Assembly (NCBI GenBank): GCA_035525015.1
Contig: DATLFC010000074.1
Location: forward strand, 1-64,000
DNA length: 64,000 nt
Direction of reading: 5' to 3'
DNA from: DATLEX01 sp035525015
Lineage (GTDB): Bacteria > Acidobacteriota > Thermoanaerobaculia > Gp7-AA8
The notes under the pieces are model-generated. The model had not been told where the DNA came from. It saw nothing but the letters and a program-made list of their open reading frames with translations, and searched no databases. Made by a program: the position numbers and the translations under genes. Positions 15,749-24,453 of this stretch are shown in pieces; the first letter of the stretch is position 1; every line of letters begins with the position of its first letter.

Positions 15749-16201
15749 ATGACCATGACCGCCGAGCGGCAGATGGAGCTCACCCTCCCGATGGTTCCGG
15801 ACATCGAGATCGCAGCCGCGCGCGCGGCCGGCAATCTGGCCCGGGAAGTGGGGATGAGCGCCGAGAAGATCGACGAGATGGCTCACGCGATCATCGAGGC
15901 CTGCATCAACGCCCGCGAACACTCCTGTTGCGCCGATCAGCGCATCTACTTAAGATTCGTCGGCACCTACCAGGGCGACGGCAATCCGCGGATCGACGTC
16001 TGGATCACGGACCATGGTCGCGGATTCGATCTGGCCGAGGCACGCACGCGCCGGAAGAAGCTCGGCCCCGCCTACAAACGAGGTCGCGGCATCCAGCTCA
16101 TGGAAGCGCACATGGACGAGGTGGAGATCATCAGCGGGGAAAGCGGCACCACCATCCACATGGTGAAGCTCGAGAATCCCGCAGTCGAGAAAACATCATG
16201 A
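15749..16201 (+). CDS. RsbW-type anti-sigma factor / serine kinase (HATPase)
   Basis: A 150-residue GHKL ATPase-fold protein of the RsbW/SpoIIAB group. The N box is EACINAREHS (residues 50-59), the G1 box DHGRGF (88-93) and the G2 region GRGIQLM (112-118). In known systems such proteins bind a sigma factor or another target and phosphorylate a STAS antagonist. The next gene, a STAS protein, overlaps it by ATGA, and a PP2C phosphatase follows, so the full switch is present. No sigma factor gene of the SigB type is seen nearby, so the output partner is unknown. ATG 15755 is an alternative start. Confidence 0.88.
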   Translation: MTMTAERQMELTLPMVPDIEIAAARAAGNLAREVGMSAEKIDEMAHAIIEACINAREHSCCADQRIYLRFVGTYQGDGNPRIDVWITDHGRGFDLAEARTRRKKLGPAYKRGRGIQLMEAHMDEVEIISGESGTTIHMVKLENPAVEKTS

Positions 16202-16554
16202 CCGAGGAATTGAGAGTCGCTGTCGAACGACGCCCTGCCGGAGCCATCCTCTACACCAAGGGGTACATCAACAACGTCGGTGGCGAGGAGATCGCCAACC
16301 GCGCCTACGAGCTGATGGATGACGGCGTCCAGACCCTGCTGCTGAACCTGAAGGAAACGAAGATCGTCAACTCGATCGGCATCAGCATCCTCATCGAGAT
16401 CATCGAGAAGATGATGGAGAAGGGAGGCCGTATCTCGTTCTGCTGCCTCACCCCCGTCATCCACAAGACCTTTCAGATCATGGGGCTGGCCAATTACGCC
16501 GCCATTTACGACACCGAGGACGCGGCGACCAAGGACCTCGGCTTCCAGCGCTGA
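16198..16554 (+). CDS. STAS-domain anti-sigma factor antagonist (RsbV-like)
   Basis: A 118-residue single STAS domain. The phosphoacceptor region reads IVNSIGISILIE; S59 aligns with the serine phosphorylated in SpoIIAA, while the usual preceding Asp is Asn (N58). The start overlaps the kinase stop as ATGA, which indicates coupled translation and roughly equal amounts. In the switch, the unphosphorylated form would pull the kinase away from its target. The phosphatase gene follows after 35 bp. Confidence 0.87.
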   Translation: MTEELRVAVERRPAGAILYTKGYINNVGGEEIANRAYELMDDGVQTLLLNLKETKIVNSIGISILIEIIEKMMEKGGRISFCCLTPVIHKTFQIMGLANYAAIYDTEDAATKDLGFQR

Positions 16555-16589
16555 GCAGGATCCGCTCTCGGACTGATATTCTCGTCCCC

Positions 16590-18218
16590 ATGCCTCAGGT
16601 GCACCGGTTCGCGGATTTTCTGACCGACCTGCAGCAGATCGACCGCACGTCCATCGATGCGCAGGCGTCGAAGATCGTGGAGGCTTTCGCCCGTCACACG
16701 GCCTTCGAGATCAGCGCGTTGTATCTGCGCGATGGCCGCGAACGCTCGATGCGCCTGGCGGTGAAGTCCCAGCAGCTCGTCGCCCCGGAGATTCTCGATC
16801 GCAGCGGCGGGGAGCTCCCGTTCCAGCCACGGCCGCACCTCGTTCTCCCGCTCATCAGTCATCGCGAGGAGCTGGGACTGCTCGCGCTCACGCGCCGCGG
16901 ACCGGAGGAACCGAGCGAGGATGATGTGGCGCTCGTTCGCGCGGCCGGCCACTACCTCAGCACGATCATCGCCAACCAGCGCCTGCTGCAGGAAACGAGG
17001 GAAGGGGAGTTTCAGCTCAAGTACCGCCTCTGGGAGCTGGAGTCGCTGTACGACATCGGCCTCTCCATCGCCTCGACGCTGAACATCGACGAGGTCGCGG
17101 ACGAGATCCTCTTCCGCATGATCTCTCTGATCAACGCCCGGCGCGCCGCGCTTTTCCTTCGCCAGGGCGAACGGTTCGTGCTCTTCCGCTCGTTCGGCGC
17201 CGTGCGCGGCGACTTCCTCGATCAGGACCTCGCTTCGGCGCTGATGAAGGAAGGGCAACCCATCCGCTTCGAGGAGCACCTCGAGTGCATCTTCCCCGGC
17301 TGCTCCGCGTTCGTCGCCGTTCCCGTTCGCGGCAACAACAGCATGGTGGGGATCCTCGCAGCGGCCGATCGGGAGAGCCGCGATGGCACCATCGGCCAGT
17401 TCGAGCCGAACGAGCTTCGCCTTCTCGGTCTCTTCGCCTCCCAGGCCGCGATCGCACTCGAGAACGCCCGGCTGCACCGGGAAGCCCTCGAGAAACAGGC
17501 CATGGACCGCGACCTCGAGCTGGCCGCGACGATCCAGCGCGACATCCTTCCCAAGGCCATCCCCGTCGTTCCGGGACTCGAGCTCGCGGCGCTGTCACGG
17601 CCGGCGCGGCAGGTCGGCGGTGATTACCACGCCTTCGTCGAGCGCGATGGCCTCCTGACCATCGTCGTCGCCGACGTGGCCGGGAAGTCGATGCCGGCGG
17701 CGCTCCTCGTGTCGGCGCTCCATGCGGCGGTCCAGCTCCTGTTCGCCGAAGGTCGCGCTCTCGGCGACATCGCCACGGAGCTCAACAAACATCTCCACCG
17801 CTGGTCGGCCGAGAACAAATTCATCACCATGATCATGGCCTCGATCGATCAGGAATCGGACACGATCGAATACGTCAACGCCGGCCACAATCCCGGCTAC
17901 GTCGTCGTGGACGGCAAGCTGGAGATGCTCAAGTCCCAGGGCCTCCCCTTCGGTATTCTCGGGCAGAGCCGCTACATGACCCAGACGCGTCCGCTCCCGC
18001 GAGGCTCACGCGTTCTCCTCTACAGCGACGGCATCACCGAAGCGGAGAACGTGGCCGGTGACGAGTTCGAGGACCACCGGCTGCAGGCGCTCATCGAACG
18101 CCACTCTTCCGCCACCGCCGTCGAGCTGCGCGACCGGATCGCCGAAGCCGTCGAGGAGTTCGTCGGCGAGGCGCCGCAGAAGGACGATCAGACCCTCGTG
18201 ATCGCGCGCCGCACCTGA
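16590..18218 (+). CDS. RsbU/SpoIIE-type PP2C phosphatase with two GAF domains
   Basis: A 542-residue phosphatase. Two GAF-like sensor domains lie at about residues 20-135 and 150-295, a short coiled coil at 296-318, then a PPM/SpoIIE catalytic domain to the end. Metal-binding motifs are GGDY (343-346), DVAGK (362-366), SDGITEAEN and the final DDQT. It should dephosphorylate the STAS antagonist encoded just upstream, so signals read by the GAF domains would switch the module on. No membrane segment is seen. The gene closes the cluster that begins at the predicted sigma-54 promoter. Confidence 0.9.
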   Translation: MPQVHRFADFLTDLQQIDRTSIDAQASKIVEAFARHTAFEISALYLRDGRERSMRLAVKSQQLVAPEILDRSGGELPFQPRPHLVLPLISHREELGLLALTRRGPEEPSEDDVALVRAAGHYLSTIIANQRLLQETREGEFQLKYRLWELESLYDIGLSIASTLNIDEVADEILFRMISLINARRAALFLRQGERFVLFRSFGAVRGDFLDQDLASALMKEGQPIRFEEHLECIFPGCSAFVAVPVRGNNSMVGILAAADRESRDGTIGQFEPNELRLLGLFASQAAIALENARLHREALEKQAMDRDLELAATIQRDILPKAIPVVPGLELAALSRPARQVGGDYHAFVERDGLLTIVVADVAGKSMPAALLVSALHAAVQLLFAEGRALGDIATELNKHLHRWSAENKFITMIMASIDQESDTIEYVNAGHNPGYVVVDGKLEMLKSQGLPFGILGQSRYMTQTRPLPRGSRVLLYSDGITEAENVAGDEFEDHRLQALIERHSSATAVELRDRIAEAVEEFVGEAPQKDDQTLVIARRT

Positions 18219-18291
18219 CCCGCTCTGTTACAAGCCGGCGCCGCGGCGTAACCGCCATCCCCCCCGTTCGTCTATCCGGAAGGAGGACACG

Positions 18292-18834
18292 ATGAAACGT
18301 ACGTCGCTGGCGGTGACACTCTCCCTTCTGGTCCTGGCCACCGGAGCCCTGCTCCATGCGCAGAGCTCGAGTACGCTGACCGTCAAACCGTCGGAGATGC
18401 GCGACGGCGAGACGAAGACCATCACGGACGACGGACGGACCATCACCGTCCGGCGCGACGGCGACACCACGCGCGTTGCGATCGACGGAGCCGCAGCAAC
18501 GGAGACCCTCACGATCACACGCGAAGGCGGGCGGATCCTCATCGGCCGGCTCTCGGCCGATGGCAGCCGGAGCCTGGTGATCGGCCCCGATCGCGACCGC
18601 ATCGCCGTCGACGGTCTCGACCTCGACAGGTTCGAGGCGCTGCCGCGGTTCCGTTCCATTCCGGAGCGGAGCCCGCGGACGGTATTCGTCTGTCCGAAAG
18701 ACCAGACCACGCTCCGTGTCCCGAAGGACAAGGCCGAGGAGAGCTACCGTTGTCCGGTCGACGGAACGCCGATGGAGAAGCGCAAAGGACACGGCGTCCA
18801 GTTCTTCTTCGACGACTCGGCGACCGAGCTCTGA
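18292..18834 (+). CDS. Secreted protein of unknown function with a two-cysteine CPxD motif
   Basis: A 180-residue protein with a clear signal peptide (about residues 1-24, ending LLHAQ). The body (25-125) is rich in short beta-type repeats with DGRT/RDGDT patterns. The C-terminal part has VCPKDQ (C134) and RCPVDG (C154), a CPxD-N16-CPxDG pair that could hold a metal or a disulfide. AAGGAGG sits about 9 nt before the ATG. The stop is directly beside the convergent enoyl-CoA hydratase stop. I do not recognise the family. Confidence 0.65.
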   Translation: MKRTSLAVTLSLLVLATGALLHAQSSSTLTVKPSEMRDGETKTITDDGRTITVRRDGDTTRVAIDGAAATETLTITREGGRILIGRLSADGSRSLVIGPDRDRIAVDGLDLDRFEALPRFRSIPERSPRTVFVCPKDQTTLRVPKDKAEESYRCPVDGTPMEKRKGHGVQFFFDDSATEL

Positions 18835-19623
18835 TCAGCGCCCGCGGAACCGCGGCGCGCGTTTCTCGAAAAAGGCGGCCATGCCGGCAGCAGCGTCTTC
18901 GGAGAGAAACGCGCGCAGCTGATGCTCCCGTTCGAGCGCCAGCTGCGCACGGAGGTCGTTCCTTTCCGATTCGCGCAGCGCCTTCTTCAGATCGGCGAGC
19001 GGCAGCGGGGCGGCGTCGGCAAACGCCGCGGCAAGACGCTGCGTCTCCTCGGACAGAATCGCCGGCGGCACGACCCGATCGACCATGCCGATCTCCGCTG
19101 CCTCGGACGCGGCGACCATCCGCCCCGTGGCCATCAGCTCGAAGGCGCGACTGCGGCCGGCCAGACGCGGCAGAAGCCACGTTCCGCCCCAGTCGGGATG
19201 CAGTCCGATCCTGATGAACGTCTGACCGAGCTTCGCCTCTTCGGAAGCGATGCGGTAATCGCAGGCCAGCGCGAGGTTGCAGCCGGCCCCGGCGGCGACG
19301 CCGTTGATGCTGGCGATCACCGGTTTCGCCATTTCCACGATCGCCGTGATCACGGCGCTGCCGGCGTCGAGCAGTTTGCGGAAGGAGCCGGCGTCGCGCT
19401 CCTTCTGCAGGGCGGCCATGAAGTCGACGTCGCCGCCGGCGCAGAACGCACGGCCGGCGCCGGTGACCACGACGCTGCGGCACGAAGGGTCTTCCGCGGC
19501 GGCCTGCACCGCGGCCAGCAGATCCTCCCGCATCGTGCCGCCGAAGGCGTTCAGCTTTTCAGGACGGTTGAGCGTGATCGTGGCGACGCCGCCGTCGCGA
19601 AGGGCGTAGTCGATGAAGGACAT
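18835..19623 (-). CDS. Enoyl-CoA hydratase/isomerase family protein
   Basis: A 262-residue crotonase-fold protein. VATITLNRPEKLNAFGG is the N-terminal family block, RAFCAGGDV forms the oxyanion-hole region, and GAGCNLALACDYRIAS holds the second oxyanion position. The C-terminus ends KRAPRFRGR, as in many PaaG-like and hydratase proteins. The start at 19623 gives MSFIDYALRDG; a nine-residue extension was dropped. It hydrates or isomerises enoyl-CoA esters, so it could serve fatty-acid or aromatic degradation. It starts 32 bp from the divergent PAP2 gene. Confidence 0.87.
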   Translation of the reverse strand: MSFIDYALRDGGVATITLNRPEKLNAFGGTMREDLLAAVQAAAEDPSCRSVVVTGAGRAFCAGGDVDFMAALQKERDAGSFRKLLDAGSAVITAIVEMAKPVIASINGVAAGAGCNLALACDYRIASEEAKLGQTFIRIGLHPDWGGTWLLPRLAGRSRAFELMATGRMVAASEAAEIGMVDRVVPPAILSEETQRLAAAFADAAPLPLADLKKALRESERNDLRAQLALEREHQLRAFLSEDAAAGMAAFFEKRAPRFRGR

Positions 19624-19655
19624 GCCTGCGGAGTTTAACTGTAGACTCATCGGCC

Positions 19656-20678
19656 ATGGCTGGTGCGGTCGCGCGCAACCGGCGCGTGATGCGCCGGCCT
19701 TACTTCTACGAGGTCTTCGTCCTCGTGAATCTAGCCGGCATCGTCGTGATGACGAGCCACCTGAATCCCGTCGTGCTCGGCACTCTGCCCGATACGCTCG
19801 GCGACCTGGCGCTGCAGATGGGGGCGTACACGTTGGCGGGGGTGGTGGTGCGGAGCATCGTGGCGCGATGGCGCGGAGGATGGCCTGAGTATCTCCGTAT
19901 TCTCCGCAGCGGTGGATGGCTTCTGGACACGGCGCGGCTCATCCTGTTCGCGGCCCTGCTCTCGCACACTTATTTCTGGATCAAGCTCCTCGTCCCGATT
20001 CTCAACCCCCGCGACTTCGATCAGATGCTGTGGGATCTCGACCAGAGGATGTTCTTCGGGTTCGCTCCGGCCGTCCTGTTCGCGGACCTTTTCTCGCACC
20101 CTCTGGCGATGCGGGCCATCGACTGGTCGTACGCGAAGATCTTCATCGCCAGCATCGCGCTGGCGTTCGCGTTCTTTCTCTCCGCTCCCGCGCGGCGGCT
20201 GCGGGTCGCGTTCATGACCGGTACGGCGATCCTCTGGCTGGCCGGCGTGTGGCTCTATCTCCTCGTGCCGTCGCTCGGCCCGGCGTTCCGCTTTCCCGAG
20301 CTCTGGATCCCGCTGGCCGACTCGCTGCCGACCACGCATCAGCTGCAGGCGGCGCTCATGGACAACTACCGGAGAGTGCTGCAGTGGCGGGACGGCCCGT
20401 CGCCGGACGTGCAGCTGATGTTCGGGGTGGCCGCCTTTCCGAGCCTGCACGTCGGATTTCAGACGTTCGCCTTCCTCTGGATGCGGCGGCTCTGGATCTA
20501 CGGAGAGATCGTCTTCGGCATCTTCCTTCTGACGATCGTCATCGGATCCGTCGTCACCGGGTGGCACTACCTCATCGACGGTGTCGCCGGTGCGCTGCTG
20601 GCGCTGGTTGCCTACGTGATCAGCGCGCGGCTCTGGCGGATCGGCGCGTGGCTGCGCCTCCGTACCGCGACGCGCTGA
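19656..20678 (+). CDS. PAP2-family integral membrane phosphatase / phosphotransferase
   Basis: A 340-residue protein with about six to eight membrane helices. The phosphatase signature is split as FPSLHVGFQ and GWHYLIDGVAG near the C-terminus, matching motifs C2 and C3 of the PAP2/Aur1 group (catalytic His residues in SLH and GWHY). The length and motifs resemble inositolphosphotransferase-like members rather than small PgpB proteins. A lipid substrate such as a phosphatidate or an isoprenoid diphosphate is likely. It is upstream of the AmrS gene by 32 bp on the same strand. Confidence 0.83.
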   Translation: MAGAVARNRRVMRRPYFYEVFVLVNLAGIVVMTSHLNPVVLGTLPDTLGDLALQMGAYTLAGVVVRSIVARWRGGWPEYLRILRSGGWLLDTARLILFAALLSHTYFWIKLLVPILNPRDFDQMLWDLDQRMFFGFAPAVLFADLFSHPLAMRAIDWSYAKIFIASIALAFAFFLSAPARRLRVAFMTGTAILWLAGVWLYLLVPSLGPAFRFPELWIPLADSLPTTHQLQAALMDNYRRVLQWRDGPSPDVQLMFGVAAFPSLHVGFQTFAFLWMRRLWIYGEIVFGIFLLTIVIGSVVTGWHYLIDGVAGALLALVAYVISARLWRIGAWLRLRTATR

Positions 20679-20710
20679 CAGAATTTGCACTCCGGTGTGC
20701 CTGTTTTCAG

Positions 20711-21838
20711 ATGGCGATGCCCGCAACCGGAGAAACACCGCTCGGCGAGATGCTGGCCGCCCGCACTGCGGAAGGCGCACCCGAGCTCTACGATCGCCTC
20801 GAGAAACGGGCGGTGCGGTGCTACTCGTGCGGGCACCGCTGCAAGATCCTCGATGGACTGAAGGGGATCTGCAAGGTCCGGTACAACGAAGGCGGCGTGC
20901 TCCGCGTCCCTCGCGGGTACGTCGCGGCGCTGCAGGTCGATCCAATCGAGAAAAAGCCCTTCTTCCACGCCATGCCGGGCGCGCTGGCGCTCTCCTTCGG
21001 CATGCTCGGCTGCGACTACCACTGCGGCTATTGCCAGAACTGGGTCACGTCACAGGCGCTGCGCGATCCGGCCGCCGGAGCCACGCCGGCCGATGTCGAG
21101 CCGGCGGATCTGATCCGCCTGGCGCGGCGTCACGGCGCGAAAGTGATCACGTCGACCTACAACGAGCCACTCATCACATCGGAGTGGGCGGTCGAGGTGT
21201 TCCGGGAGGCGAAGAAGGAAGGGCTGATCTGCTCGTACGTCTCGAACGGCAACGGGACGGAAAGGGTTCTCGACTACATCGCGCCGTATGTCGATCTTTA
21301 CAAAGTCGACCTCAAGGGGTTCAGCGACCGCCACTACCGCGACCTCGGCGGGACGCTGCAGCCGGTGCTCGACACGATCCGCGGCCTGAAGCAGCGGAAG
21401 ATCTGGGTCGAGATCGTCACGCTCATCGTTCCGGGATTCAACGACTCCGACGAGGAGCTGGCCGGCATCGCCGGGTTCGTCGCCTCCGTCGATCCCGACA
21501 TCCCCTGGCACGTGACGGCGTATCACCAGGACTACAAGATGACGGAGGCCGCCAACACCGATGCCGGAGCGCTGCTCCGCGCGTATCACATCGGCCGGCG
21601 CGCAGGCCTCCGCTACGTCTACCCCGGAAACATCCCGGGAGCCTTCGACGATCTGGAGAGCACGCACTGCCCGTCGTGCAACGCGGTCGTCGTCGGACGC
21701 CGCGGGTTTCGCGTCACGTCGTACCGGCTCGTCAATGGCCACTGCGCCGATTGCTCGACGCCGCTGCCCGGGGTGTGGAGCGATGATCCGACCGCCATCG
21801 GCCGGAGCGGCGTGCCGCGTCCGGTGTGGCTGTCGTAG
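20711..21838 (+). CDS. amrS: AmmeMemoRadiSam system radical SAM enzyme (AmrS-like)
   Basis: A 375-residue radical SAM protein. The cluster motif is C101xxxC105xxC108 in GCDYHCGYCQNW. It is preceded by a Cys-rich N-terminal part (CYSCGHRC and GICKVR) and followed by TSTYNEPLI and YKVDLKGF, all typical of the AmrS family. A C-terminal CPSCNA and CADCST zinc-ribbon-like pair is present. The partners AmrA and AmrB are not in this window. ATG 20711 and ATG 20717 are both possible starts. Substrate unknown. Confidence 0.87.
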   Translation: MAMPATGETPLGEMLAARTAEGAPELYDRLEKRAVRCYSCGHRCKILDGLKGICKVRYNEGGVLRVPRGYVAALQVDPIEKKPFFHAMPGALALSFGMLGCDYHCGYCQNWVTSQALRDPAAGATPADVEPADLIRLARRHGAKVITSTYNEPLITSEWAVEVFREAKKEGLICSYVSNGNGTERVLDYIAPYVDLYKVDLKGFSDRHYRDLGGTLQPVLDTIRGLKQRKIWVEIVTLIVPGFNDSDEELAGIAGFVASVDPDIPWHVTAYHQDYKMTEAANTDAGALLRAYHIGRRAGLRYVYPGNIPGAFDDLESTHCPSCNAVVVGRRGFRVTSYRLVNGHCADCSTPLPGVWSDDPTAIGRSGVPRPVWLS

Positions 21839-21859
21839 CCGTGCTATGGTGCGCCGCTC

Positions 21860-22195
21860 GTGAACGACTACATCGATGTGGCTGCACTCGGTGAGATCCC
21901 GCAGGGGCGGCCGGTGACGCGCATGGCCGGCGATCGCAGGATCGCGCTGTGCCGCACGGCCAGCGGCGTCCACGCGCTCGACAACACTTGTCCTCACCGC
22001 GGCGGGCCGCTGGGCGAGGGCGATCTCATCGGCGAGGAGCTGGTGTGCCCCTGGCATCTCTGGTCCTTCGACGTGAAGAGCGGGAACTGTCCCGGCTCGA
22101 CCTCCGTCGGCGTGGCGGCACACGACGTGAAGGTCGAGGAAGGTCGCGTGCTGGTGCGGCTGGCGCCGCCGCGGCCGCTGCCGGAGCCAATGTGA
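21860..22195 (+). CDS. Rieske [2Fe-2S] ferredoxin-like protein
   Basis: A 111-residue single-domain Rieske protein. The cluster ligands are C44 and H46 in CPHRGGPLGEG, and C63 and H66 in CPWHLWSFD, the pattern of NirD and dioxygenase-type ferredoxins. Start is a GTG at 21860. It probably donates electrons to an oxygenase or reductase that is not nearby. The stop overlaps the GTG start of the next hydrolase gene (GTGA), so the two are translationally coupled, which is an unusual pairing. Confidence 0.85.
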   Translation: MNDYIDVAALGEIPQGRPVTRMAGDRRIALCRTASGVHALDNTCPHRGGPLGEGDLIGEELVCPWHLWSFDVKSGNCPGSTSVGVAAHDVKVEEGRVLVRLAPPRPLPEPM

Positions 22196-22839
22196 ATCCG
22201 AAAGCGCTGCGCCAGATCGATCTGTACGGCAAAGCCGGAAGGCTCGAAGCGCTCTATCGCGATCTCCAGGATCCGTCCGCGGTTGCGATCCTCTGCCACC
22301 CGCTCCCCACGCACGGCGGGACGCTGCACAACAAGGTGGTCTTCCGCGCGGCGCGCGGCCTGGAGAACGCCAACGTCGCAACGCTCCGCTTCAACTTCCG
22401 CGGCGTGGGAGCGAGCACCGGCACGTTCGACGGCGGGGAAGGAGAGCAGGACGATTTCCTCGCCGCGCTGGCCTGGCTGCGCAGGAGCCATCCGGACAAG
22501 AAAGTGTTTGCCGGCGGCTTCTCATTCGGAGCGTGGGTGGCGAGCCGGGCCGGTTGCGAGACGCCCGAGGTCAGCGCGCTCTTTCTGATCGGGACGCCGG
22601 TGAACAAGTACGACTTCGGCTATGTCCGCCACTGCGAAAAACCGATGCTGTTTCTGCACGGCACGCAGGACGAGCATGGGGACGTCGCGAAACTCGAGAA
22701 GCTGGTGCAGCAGGTGCGCAACTCCGAGAGCGTCATCGTGACGGGCGCCGACCACTTCTTCACCAAACAGCTCGAAGCGGTCGAGGAAACGATGCGCAGC
22801 TGGGCTACCGGCGTCCTCGAGTCATGGGGCCTCGTGTAG
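22192..22839 (+). CDS. Alpha/beta hydrolase (COG2945-like)
   Basis: A 215-residue alpha/beta hydrolase. LCHPLPTHGGTLHNKV is the family oxyanion block, GFSFGAWVA holds the nucleophile serine, and GADHFF the catalytic His. The start is a GTG at 22192 inside a GTGA overlap with the Rieske stop; the frame is open further upstream but only in the Rieske shadow. The 3' end overlaps the convergent BtuF-like gene by 18 bp. Substrate unknown. Confidence 0.83.
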   Translation: MNPKALRQIDLYGKAGRLEALYRDLQDPSAVAILCHPLPTHGGTLHNKVVFRAARGLENANVATLRFNFRGVGASTGTFDGGEGEQDDFLAALAWLRRSHPDKKVFAGGFSFGAWVASRAGCETPEVSALFLIGTPVNKYDFGYVRHCEKPMLFLHGTQDEHGDVAKLEKLVQQVRNSESVIVTGADHFFTKQLEAVEETMRSWATGVLESWGLV

Positions 22840-23595
22840 CTCGATTGCGCTCCGCAGGAAGGCCAGTCCCTGGATGGTCCTCGTTCCGTGCCAGGTGAAG
22901 AGATGGCCGGGGAACGGGCCGATGACGCGCGCAGCCGTCGCTTCGCGCACCTCGCCGGCGTCGGCCTGCCGGAACTCGTAGGGCTCGTCGGGCAGGAAGA
23001 TGATCTCCGGCTCCAGAGATGCCATGCAATCGAGCTCCATCTGCGGATAACGATCGCGGAGGCCGAGGACGTTTTCGCCTCCCGCGCTTTCGACCAGGGA
23101 AGAGACGTACGTGTCGCCGCCGCACCACATCCACGGTTTCTTCCAGATGGCACAGGCGAACGTGAATCGCCGCCGCGGCATCAGACTGCGCTCGCGATCG
23201 AGCTCCCCGATCACCTCCCGCGCGCGGTCCGGGCGCCCGTGGATGCCGCCGAGCGTGGCGATCAGCTCCGCCACTCCCTGCACGCTTTTCGGCTCGGTGA
23301 CGAAAACGGGGGCGAACTGCTCGATCTGCTCTGCGTGCCTGCGGAGGTTCTCTTCAAGATTCATGTGAACGAGATCGGGCTGGAGGGCGCGGACCGCGTC
23401 GACATCGGGATTCTTCGTCCCGCCGACGCGCGTACACGAGATGGATGACGGATGAATGCACCACTCCGTCGCGCCGACGACAGCGGCCCCGGCGCCGAGA
23501 TCGAACAGCGTCTCGGTCAGCGACGGTACCAGAGAGACGACGCGCCGCGGAACGGCGTCGAAACGAAACTCGCGGCCGCGTGCATCGGTGATCAC
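22822..23595 (-). CDS. BtuF-like periplasmic-binding-fold protein, probable cobalamin binding
   Basis: A 257-residue helical-backbone metal receptor protein, with RVVSLVPSLTETLFDLG as the family N-terminal block and LQPDLVHMN and LEPEIIFLPDEP strands. It has no visible signal peptide; the start is a GTG at 23595. Cobalamin-binding proteins of this group without a leader exist, so export is uncertain. It is 18 bp downstream of the Dpp-type permease gene on the same strand. Cobalamin use is consistent with queG in the window, which needs it. Confidence 0.75.
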   Translation of the reverse strand: MITDARGREFRFDAVPRRVVSLVPSLTETLFDLGAGAAVVGATEWCIHPSSISCTRVGGTKNPDVDAVRALQPDLVHMNLEENLRRHAEQIEQFAPVFVTEPKSVQGVAELIATLGGIHGRPDRAREVIGELDRERSLMPRRRFTFACAIWKKPWMWCGGDTYVSSLVESAGGENVLGLRDRYPQMELDCMASLEPEIIFLPDEPYEFRQADAGEVREATAARVIGPFPGHLFTWHGTRTIQGLAFLRSAIELHEAP

Positions 23596-23613
23596 GTCGG
23601 GCGATTCTACCGG

Positions 23614-24453
23614 TCAGCTGATCTGTTTCCGGTACTTCGGATCGAGCGCATCGATCAGGCCGTCGCCGAGGAAGTTCAGGCCCATGACGGCCAGCATGAT
23701 GGCGATGCCGGGGAAGACGGCCAGGTGATTGGCCAGACCGAGGTAGCGGCGGCCGGCCGTGAGCATCGCCCCCCACGACGGGGTGGGAGGCTGTACGCCG
23801 AGACCGAGGAAGGAGAGGGCTGCCTCGGAGAGGATGGCGCCGGCGAGACCGAGGGTGGCCATCACGATCACCGGATTGATCACATTCGGCAGGACGTGGC
23901 GGATGATGACGCGCGGCGAGCGTGCGCCGAGCGCCTTTGCCGCCGTGACGAACTCCATCTCCCGGACCTTGAGCACCTGGCCTCGGACGAGGCGGGCGTA
24001 TCCCACCCAACCGATTGTCGCCAGCGCCAGGATGACGTTGTTGAGACTTGGCCCCAGCACCGCCACGAGCGCGATGGCCAGAAGGATCCCCGGAAACGCC
24101 AGCAGGATGTCGCAGATTCGCATCACCAGGACGTCGATCGCGCCGCCGAAATAGCCGGAGATCGCGCCGAGCGTGACGCCGATCAGCGAGGCGATGATCA
24201 CGACGCTGAATCCGACGCGCAGCGATACGCGCGAGCCCCAGACGATGCGCGAGAACACGTCGCGGCCGAGATCATCGAGTCCGAGCAGGTGTTCATCCGA
24301 CGGGGCCTCCAGACGCCGGGCCGTGTCCTGTGCGAACGGGTCGGCAGGGGCGATCAGCGGCGCGGCGAGCGCCACGACCACCAGCGTCACCGTCAGGACC
24401 AGCCCGGAGGTGAACGCGAAGTTTCGCATCAGTTGTTTCAGCGTCTTCTTCAT
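23614..24453 (-). CDS. dppC: ABC transporter permease, DppC-type
   Basis: A 279-residue inner-membrane permease with six membrane helices. An N-terminal helix (about residues 13-35) precedes DHLLGLDDLGRDVFSRI (residues 53-70 region), which is the DppC/OppC signature. The coupling loop EFVTAAKALGARSPRVI is typical of dipeptide, oligopeptide and nickel permeases. It overlaps dppB by ATGA. No binding protein or ATPase gene is in the window, so the transporter is completed elsewhere. Confidence 0.88.
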   Translation of the reverse strand: MKKTLKQLMRNFAFTSGLVLTVTLVVVALAAPLIAPADPFAQDTARRLEAPSDEHLLGLDDLGRDVFSRIVWGSRVSLRVGFSVVIIASLIGVTLGAISGYFGGAIDVLVMRICDILLAFPGILLAIALVAVLGPSLNNVILALATIGWVGYARLVRGQVLKVREMEFVTAAKALGARSPRVIIRHVLPNVINPVIVMATLGLAGAILSEAALSFLGLGVQPPTPSWGAMLTAGRRYLGLANHLAVFPGIAIMLAVMGLNFLGDGLIDALDPKYRKQIS

